Source: Arthrobacter sp. StoSoilB22 (GTDB lineage: Bacteria; Actinomycetota; Actinomycetes; Actinomycetales; Micrococcaceae). Taken from it: 64,000 nucleotides of DNA. This document shows positions 59,806-64,000 of the stretch, piece after piece. Position 1 is the first letter of the stretch; each line of letters begins with the position of its first letter. Made by a program: the position numbers and the translations under genes. Under the pieces are notes generated by a model, which was not told the DNA's origin, searched no databases, and saw only the letters and a program-made list of their open reading frames with translations. The stretch is taken from the NCBI RefSeq assembly GCF_019977315.1, contig NZ_AP024652.1, positions 2,666,001 through 2,730,000 on the forward strand, in the 5' to 3' direction.

Positions 59806-61421
59806 CCGGAACGTGCGGCCTTGAGGGCTGCGTTGAACGCCTTCAAGCGGGTAATTTCCACCTCGACGGGCTCTACAATCCGCTTCTCGGCAACCGCCGC
59901 CACGGCAGCTTTCAACCGTTTCCCTGCCTTCGACGCCCTAACCCGAGCGGCCCATCCACCAAGAATCCTCCCGGTGATGGCAAGGGCAATTCCCAGCGAC
60001 ACTCCCCCGGCAACCATCAGGGTTGGCCACGGCCACCCTTCTGTTCGAGGCACCTCAGGCACCGGCATTTGGAAGTAGCCGAGCACGGCCAACACACCCA
60101 GCCAGCCCAGGCCCCCTGCTGCGAGCACAAGCGCGATCCATTGGAGGGTATTGAAAATAAGCCACCACAGGGGACGTTTGCCCGCCAAGAGGTCAGTGCC
60201 TGCAATCGCTTGGTCCAAGGCGTCGGGCAGCTCCTCCCGCCCGTCCCTTGCCGCGCTGCGGATGGCTGCGCGCCAAGGACCCGGGGCACCCGTCGAGGCG
60301 TCGTCGGCAAAATCCCTGACGGCCGCATCCGTGCGTGCCCGCTCGGGTGCGCCTGCAGGTGGCAGCGATGTCCTGTTCAGCTCCGGCCTGGTGTCATCCC
60401 TGCCAAGGTTCAACCGCCGGAGCGGGTCGGGCCGGAAACGCAAGAGCCAGCGGGTGACGGGCCACCCCGTCCTCTTGGCGGACTCTCTTTGGAAAGATCG
60501 CTGAACCGCGTCCACCACCACCGGTACATTTGCCGCCGTCGACAATTCAGACGCCAGGCGGGCTTTCGTACCTACCTTGACGCCCCGGGCTTCGCCTTCG
60601 CCGGAGGCGCGGGCGAGTTCCCCGGCCGCCTTTGCAACGTCCGCCGCCAAGCGTTCTGTGGTTGCCTCCCGTTGGACCACCACCTTCCTGATGGCACTGC
60701 GGAGGGCTTGGACGCCGTCGCCAGTCAGTGCTGAGGCACTGAGGACCCGAACTTTCCCCAGTCCGTCCCGCGCCAGGATAGCTTCCAAAGACTCCATCAC
60801 CGCAGAGGCGTCGGCAGCACTGAGTTTGTCCACCTGGTTCAGGACAACCAGCGTGACTGCACCGTGGGAGGCCATGGGGCGAAGAAAGTCATTATGCACT
60901 GCGGCGTCGGCGTACTTTTGTGGGTCCAAGACCCACACCAGGACGTCAACCATGCCCACCATCCGTTGGACGATCTCCCGGTTTTCCACCTTGGTGGAAT
61001 CGAAGTCCGGTAGGTCCAGCAGCACCAGGCCGGTGTGTTCGTCCGCGAGACCTGGAACTGGCGGCAGCGTGTGCCGCTCTTTGACATCCAGCCAGTCGAG
61101 CAACGGCCCGCTGCCTTCCTCTCCCCAAATGCCCGCCAAAGGTGCTGACGTTGTGGGACGCCGCGCGGTGGCAGTTGCCAGCCGACTGTCCGAAACAGCA
61201 TTGAACAGGGAGGATTTTCCGCTGCCTGTCGCTCCGAAGAATCCCACCACGGTGTGATCGGCCGAGAGTGACCGCCGCGAGGTGGCACGTTCCAGGACCT
61301 CGTAGACGGATTGCAACTCCGGATCCGGGAGGACGCCCTCGGCCAGCTCCCGTGCAGCATTGAGCGATTCAAGCCTGCGCTGCAACCGGGACGATTCGCG
61401 AACCTGGCTGTGCCGGCTCAT
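59802..61421 (-). CDS. membrane-associated GTPase, second of a pair
   Basis: 539 aa. G1 GATGSGKSS at 63-71, G3 LLDLPDFDSTK (DxxD variation), G4 LNQVDKLS (NxxD), then a basic middle region, and two membrane segments (about 415-447 and 465-487). The C-terminus is helical. This arrangement recalls bacterial dynamin-like or YfjP-type large GTPases. Its start overlaps the stop of its neighbour by four bases (ATGA). Function unproven. Confidence 0.8.
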   Translation of the reverse strand: MSRHSQVRESSRLQRRLESLNAARELAEGVLPDPELQSVYEVLERATSRRSLSADHTVVGFFGATGSGKSSLFNAVSDSRLATATARRPTTSAPLAGIWGEEGSGPLLDWLDVKERHTLPPVPGLADEHTGLVLLDLPDFDSTKVENREIVQRMVGMVDVLVWVLDPQKYADAAVHNDFLRPMASHGAVTLVVLNQVDKLSAADASAVMESLEAILARDGLGKVRVLSASALTGDGVQALRSAIRKVVVQREATTERLAADVAKAAGELARASGEGEARGVKVGTKARLASELSTAANVPVVVDAVQRSFQRESAKRTGWPVTRWLLRFRPDPLRRLNLGRDDTRPELNRTSLPPAGAPERARTDAAVRDFADDASTGAPGPWRAAIRSAARDGREELPDALDQAIAGTDLLAGKRPLWWLIFNTLQWIALVLAAGGLGWLGVLAVLGYFQMPVPEVPRTEGWPWPTLMVAGGVSLGIALAITGRILGGWAARVRASKAGKRLKAAVAAVAEKRIVEPVEVEITRLKAFNAALKAARSG

Positions 61422-63199
61422 GCGACCCCTGCCAAGCCGCGCAATGCTTGAGCATGCCGGGCGAGGTCAACTCCAGATCCAGGAAGTGCTGCCTCGAGGC
61501 GGCCAAGGAACCGCTCCCTCTCATCGTCAAGGAGCCGTTGGCACTGAGTATGCAGATCGTCCCTTGCCTGCTGGGCCAGTCGACGTACTGCGTCCTCACC
61601 GAACACCGCTTCGAGCAGCTTCTGGCCAACAACGGCCGTTCCGCCGGCAATGCCGATCTCCAAGCCGCTCAGACCGGCAGTCATGGAGAACACCACCACC
61701 ATGAGCGCGGCGCCAAGCCCGTTGACGCCCAAGGATAGCCACCGTGCCTGGGTTCGCTTGCCCTGGCCCTGGGTACGGATCATCTCCATCAGCCCTTCCT
61801 GCCAGGATCGAATAGCCGCTGCGGCCTTCGCGTCAAACCCCTCGCTGGTTCCCGAAAGATCCTCAGTGCCAAGGAGTTCCCGACCAGCCATGTCCGAACG
61901 CCACCGCCTGTCCACGTTTTCGGCTGCGTTCGCGGCTTCGTCCAGGATCACCGCCTGCAAGCCGGTCTCAATGGCGGTCTCAACTTTCACAGCAGGAGCG
62001 GGTTCGCCACGGAAGAACGCTCCTACGCGGTCCCGCATCCTGCCGATATTCTGCTCGAGCGCACGGAAGAACTCTCCCGTACCTACGAAGTCCTGCCATC
62101 GCGCCAATACCTCGCCGCGGAGCAATGCTCCGTCTCTGGTGGCCTCAAGAATACGTTGGAGCGCCTGCTCGTACTCTGCAACGCAGGCTGCCCGGAGATT
62201 GTGCGCAGCGGTGTCCTGGACGGCAGCGGCCTCCGCGATTCCCTCCAAACGGACGCTGACTGCTTTGACGGCGCCATTAAGCGTGCGTCTGGCGACCTCT
62301 GCCCGGCCGGCTGCATTGGCTGCCAAAGCGCCCAGCCACTGACGCAGGGGAATCACGGATTCCTCCGGGAGCATCCCCAGCCCATTCAAGGCACTCTCCG
62401 GAACGACAAAAAGCTCCGCCTCACCCAAGCCTTGCCGATCCAGCATTGCCTGGAGGTCAGTCCTGACCTCTTCTTCCGCGGCGACGGGCACACGGTCCAG
62501 CACCACAGCTACGGTGATGTCCCTCGAAGCTGCGTCCAAGAGCAGCCGCCAGGGCACGGCGTCGGCGTAGCGGTTTGCTGTGGTGACAAACACCCAAAGG
62601 TCGGCGGCGGCAAGAAGCTGACCGGCGAGCCTGCGGTTGTCATCGGAGATGGAGTCGACGTCGGGCGCATCCAGGAGCGCGATTCCCTGCGGCACTGCCT
62701 CGTGTCCCACCAGTACCAATGACGTGATGGCCTGCGCGTCGGGAGCGGCACCCGCCTGATGGGCCGGCAGCGGGCTCGCTGACACGGTTCCGCGGATACG
62801 GTCCAGGCCCGGAAGGATCCGGTGGCCTTCAAACCACTCAGCGTCCAACGGATGATGCAGGAGGATGGGTTGGCGGGTGGTGGGCCTGATAGCGCCGGCA
62901 CGCGTCACCGGATAGCCGATCAGCGCGTTAACCAGCGTTGACTTCCCCGCCCCCGTGGAACCGCCTACGACTGCCAGTAGCGGAGCGTCGAGGCTGCGGT
63001 AGCGGGGAATCACATAATCGTCGAGCTGGGCCAGGGACTCACGGATCCACTGACGGGCCTCCCGAACCTCCGGCACGGCGAGCGGAAGGGTTGTGGCCGC
63101 AAGTTCAGTGCGGGCAGCTACCAGGGTCTCGACGGCGGCTGCCGCGCCCGAGGCAGCTGGGGTAGCCCGGGGTCTTGCCTCATCATCATTTGCGGTCAC
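61418..63199 (-). CDS. membrane-associated GTPase, first of a pair
   Basis: 593 aa from GTG 63199 (a TTG at 63220 is possible). G1 GGSTGAGKS at 79-87, G3 LLDAPDVDSISDD, then a long helical middle (about 280-490) and a hydrophobic segment near 505-540 (LGAALMVVVFSMTAGLSGLEIGIAG in part) followed by an amphipathic tail. G4 is weaker (VVLDRVPV replaces N/TKxD). Co-translated with the next GTPase. Streptomyces DynA/DynB, which stabilise sporulation septa, are also encoded as adjacent pairs, an analogy only. Confidence 0.8.
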   Translation of the reverse strand: MTANDDEARPRATPAASGAAAAVETLVAARTELAATTLPLAVPEVREARQWIRESLAQLDDYVIPRYRSLDAPLLAVVGGSTGAGKSTLVNALIGYPVTRAGAIRPTTRQPILLHHPLDAEWFEGHRILPGLDRIRGTVSASPLPAHQAGAAPDAQAITSLVLVGHEAVPQGIALLDAPDVDSISDDNRRLAGQLLAAADLWVFVTTANRYADAVPWRLLLDAASRDITVAVVLDRVPVAAEEEVRTDLQAMLDRQGLGEAELFVVPESALNGLGMLPEESVIPLRQWLGALAANAAGRAEVARRTLNGAVKAVSVRLEGIAEAAAVQDTAAHNLRAACVAEYEQALQRILEATRDGALLRGEVLARWQDFVGTGEFFRALEQNIGRMRDRVGAFFRGEPAPAVKVETAIETGLQAVILDEAANAAENVDRRWRSDMAGRELLGTEDLSGTSEGFDAKAAAAIRSWQEGLMEMIRTQGQGKRTQARWLSLGVNGLGAALMVVVFSMTAGLSGLEIGIAGGTAVVGQKLLEAVFGEDAVRRLAQQARDDLHTQCQRLLDDERERFLGRLEAALPGSGVDLARHAQALRGLAGVA

Positions 63200-63265
63200 A
63201 GCATCATCATGCCAGCCCAATCCCCGTCACAGGAGCGGCGCCGCAGGCACAGAGGATAAAACCAA

Positions 63266-63306
63266 GGAAAAAAGAAATCCCCCGGAACCGTGGTTCCGGG
63301 GGATTT
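63266..63306 (-). terminator. intrinsic terminator after the tRNA pair
   Basis: Perfect 15-bp stem (63275-63289 with 63292-63306) with a two-base loop, then CTTTTTT on the minus strand. Ends the tRNA-Gln/tRNA-Glu message. Confidence 0.85.
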
Positions 63307-63311
63307 GTCTG

Positions 63312-63384
63312 TGACCCCAGCGGGATTCGAACCCGCGTTACCGCCGTGAGAGGGCGGCGTACTAGGCCGCTATACGATGGGGCC
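63312..63384 (-). tRNA. tRNA-Glu (CTC)
   Basis: 73 nt, no encoded CCA. Acceptor GGCCCCA pairs with TGGGGTC with one G-U pair; anticodon stem CCGCC/GGCGG around loop CTCTCAC gives anticodon CTC; T-loop GTTCGAATC is normal. It reads GAG. Confidence 0.95.
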
Positions 63385-63512
63385 TTGCACTTTTTTGTCA
63401 CCGTTTCCGGCGATCAAGCTGAATGAGTATTTCATACTTTCAGCTTCTCTCCAAATCGCTTCAGCGACTTGGAGGTTCTGAATTTCCGGCGTATTCACGC
63501 GGATTTTCAGAG

Positions 63513-63584
63513 CTGGGATACCAGGACTCGAACCTAGAATGACGGTACCAGAAACCGTAGTGTTGCCAATTACACCATATCCCA
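63513..63584 (-). tRNA. tRNA-Gln (CTG)
   Basis: 72 nt, no encoded CCA. Acceptor TGGGATA pairs with TATCCCA, discriminator G; anticodon loop TTCTGGT in stem ACGGT/ACCGT gives CTG; T-arm GTTCGAGTC. It reads CAG. It precedes tRNA-Glu by 128 bases in the same direction. Confidence 0.95.
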
Positions 63585-63659
63585 AAGTGACTTTCGGACC
63601 GGAGTTCAGCGCTTTGGTTTCCCTCAGCTTTCCCTCCGTGCCCCTCAGCACGAGTAATG

Positions 63660-63688
63660 ACTCTACCGGAGTCTGGCCACCTGCACAA
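63660..63688 (-). promoter_or_regulatory. candidate promoter of the tRNA-Gln/tRNA-Glu unit
   Basis: Minus strand TTGTGC (63683-63688), 17-base spacer, TAGAGT (63660-63665), about 70 bases upstream of tRNA-Gln. Confidence 0.5.
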
Positions 63689-63720
63689 ATCGGAAAGCCG
63701 TTACCTGCATCACACCATTC

Positions 63721-64000
63721 TCACGCCGCAGCAGGAGCTGTTACCAGCAGCCGGGACAGAGAGTCCACCTGGCGCCCGGTGAACTCTTCCACCACTTCTC
63801 CCGTCCTGTTGAGCCAAACGCCGATCAGGCCCGCCGCCGTTGCACCGTCGGCATCAAGCAACCTGTTGTCGCCCACATACAACGTCTCTCCCGGCACCGT
63901 GCCCAGCAGACGCACACCTTCGAGGTAGATCGCCGGATCCGGCTTTGGCACGCCCACCGTGTCCGTACCCACCAGGACCTTGATCCTTGACAGGTCTGCA
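63721..64000 (-). CDS. HAD family hydrolase, N-terminal part outside the window
   Basis: C-terminal fragment of about 93 residues; the gene continues beyond the right edge. Visible are the Lys of HAD motif III in VPKPDPAIYLEG and motif IV in LYVGDNRLLDADGA, followed by AAGLIGVWLNR. These point to a phosphatase of the phosphoglycolate/beta-phosphoglucomutase-like group. The substrate is unknown and motif I is not visible. Confidence 0.85.
   Translation of the reverse strand, partial: ADLSRIKVLVGTDTVGVPKPDPAIYLEGVRLLGTVPGETLYVGDNRLLDADGATAAGLIGVWLNRTGEVVEEFTGRQVDSLSRLLVTAPAAA

Overview
This window looks like chromosomal DNA of a high-GC actinobacterium in the Micrococcaceae, most likely Arthrobacter or Paenarthrobacter (an inference from gene order and protein style, not a database match). 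Pointers are the fasR-fabD-fabH-acpP-fabF block, the actinobacteria-typical families DUF3145, DUF2469 and DUF3515, a mycobacterial-type KH protein behind rpsP, and the order smc-ftsY-amtB-glnB-ffh-rpsP-khpA-rimM-trmD-rplS-lepB-rnhB. No IS element, prophage, CRISPR array or rRNA was seen.

Layout. 1-5 kb (+): type II fatty-acid synthesis, led by a PucR-type activator cut by the window edge. 5-8 kb (-): DUF3145, xerC, dprA. 8-16 kb (-): comM, yraN, DUF2469, rnhB, two lepB genes, rplS, trmD, rimM, khpA, rpsP. 16-21 kb: accessory metabolic genes (hypothetical, VOC protein, amidohydrolase), then thiC behind a TPP riboswitch and an unusual alpha/beta hydrolase. 21-32 kb: ffh, a stand-alone G6PDH, the glnB/amtB nitrogen operon with a GlnR-like box, an MFS exporter, ftsY and smc. 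32.4-40.9 kb: an accessory block between smc and mutM, dominated by a very large secreted modular protein whose gene is split by a frameshift, plus an MFS/beta-propeller pair and a membrane-anchored low-complexity protein. 41-44 kb (-): mutM, rnc, rpmF, DUF177, coaD. 44-46 kb (+): an aminotransferase and a spermidine-synthase-like methyltransferase. 46-58.5 kb (mostly -): rsmD, recG, DAK2 protein, thiL, ddl, gpsA, plsC, murA, leuD, leuC, with a DUF3515 lipoprotein on +. 58.5-64 kb: an IclR (LtbR-like) regulator divergent from leuCD, DUF1697, a pair of membrane GTPases, tRNA-Glu, tRNA-Gln and a truncated HAD phosphatase.

How it works together. Most of the window is core machinery: membrane lipid supply (fab genes, plsC, gpsA), cell wall precursors (murA, ddl), co-translational export (ffh, ftsY, lepB x2), ribosome and tRNA maturation (rplS, rpsP, rpmF, rimM, trmD, rnc, rsmD), DNA handling (smc, recG, mutM, xerC, dprA, comM, rnhB) and cofactors (coaD, thiC, thiL). 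Gene packing is tight, with many ATGA, TGATG and TAAATG junctions.

Points worth a second look: the G6-tract frameshift in the large secreted protein; an intrinsic terminator lying inside the coding sequence of the first lepB; non-canonical CTG and ATT start codons supported by Shine-Dalgarno spacing; a series of apparently leaderless genes with a -10 box six bases before the start codon, one with an operator in its promoter spacer; absence of glnD from the expected place; and an alpha/beta hydrolase with Glu in place of the nucleophilic Ser.
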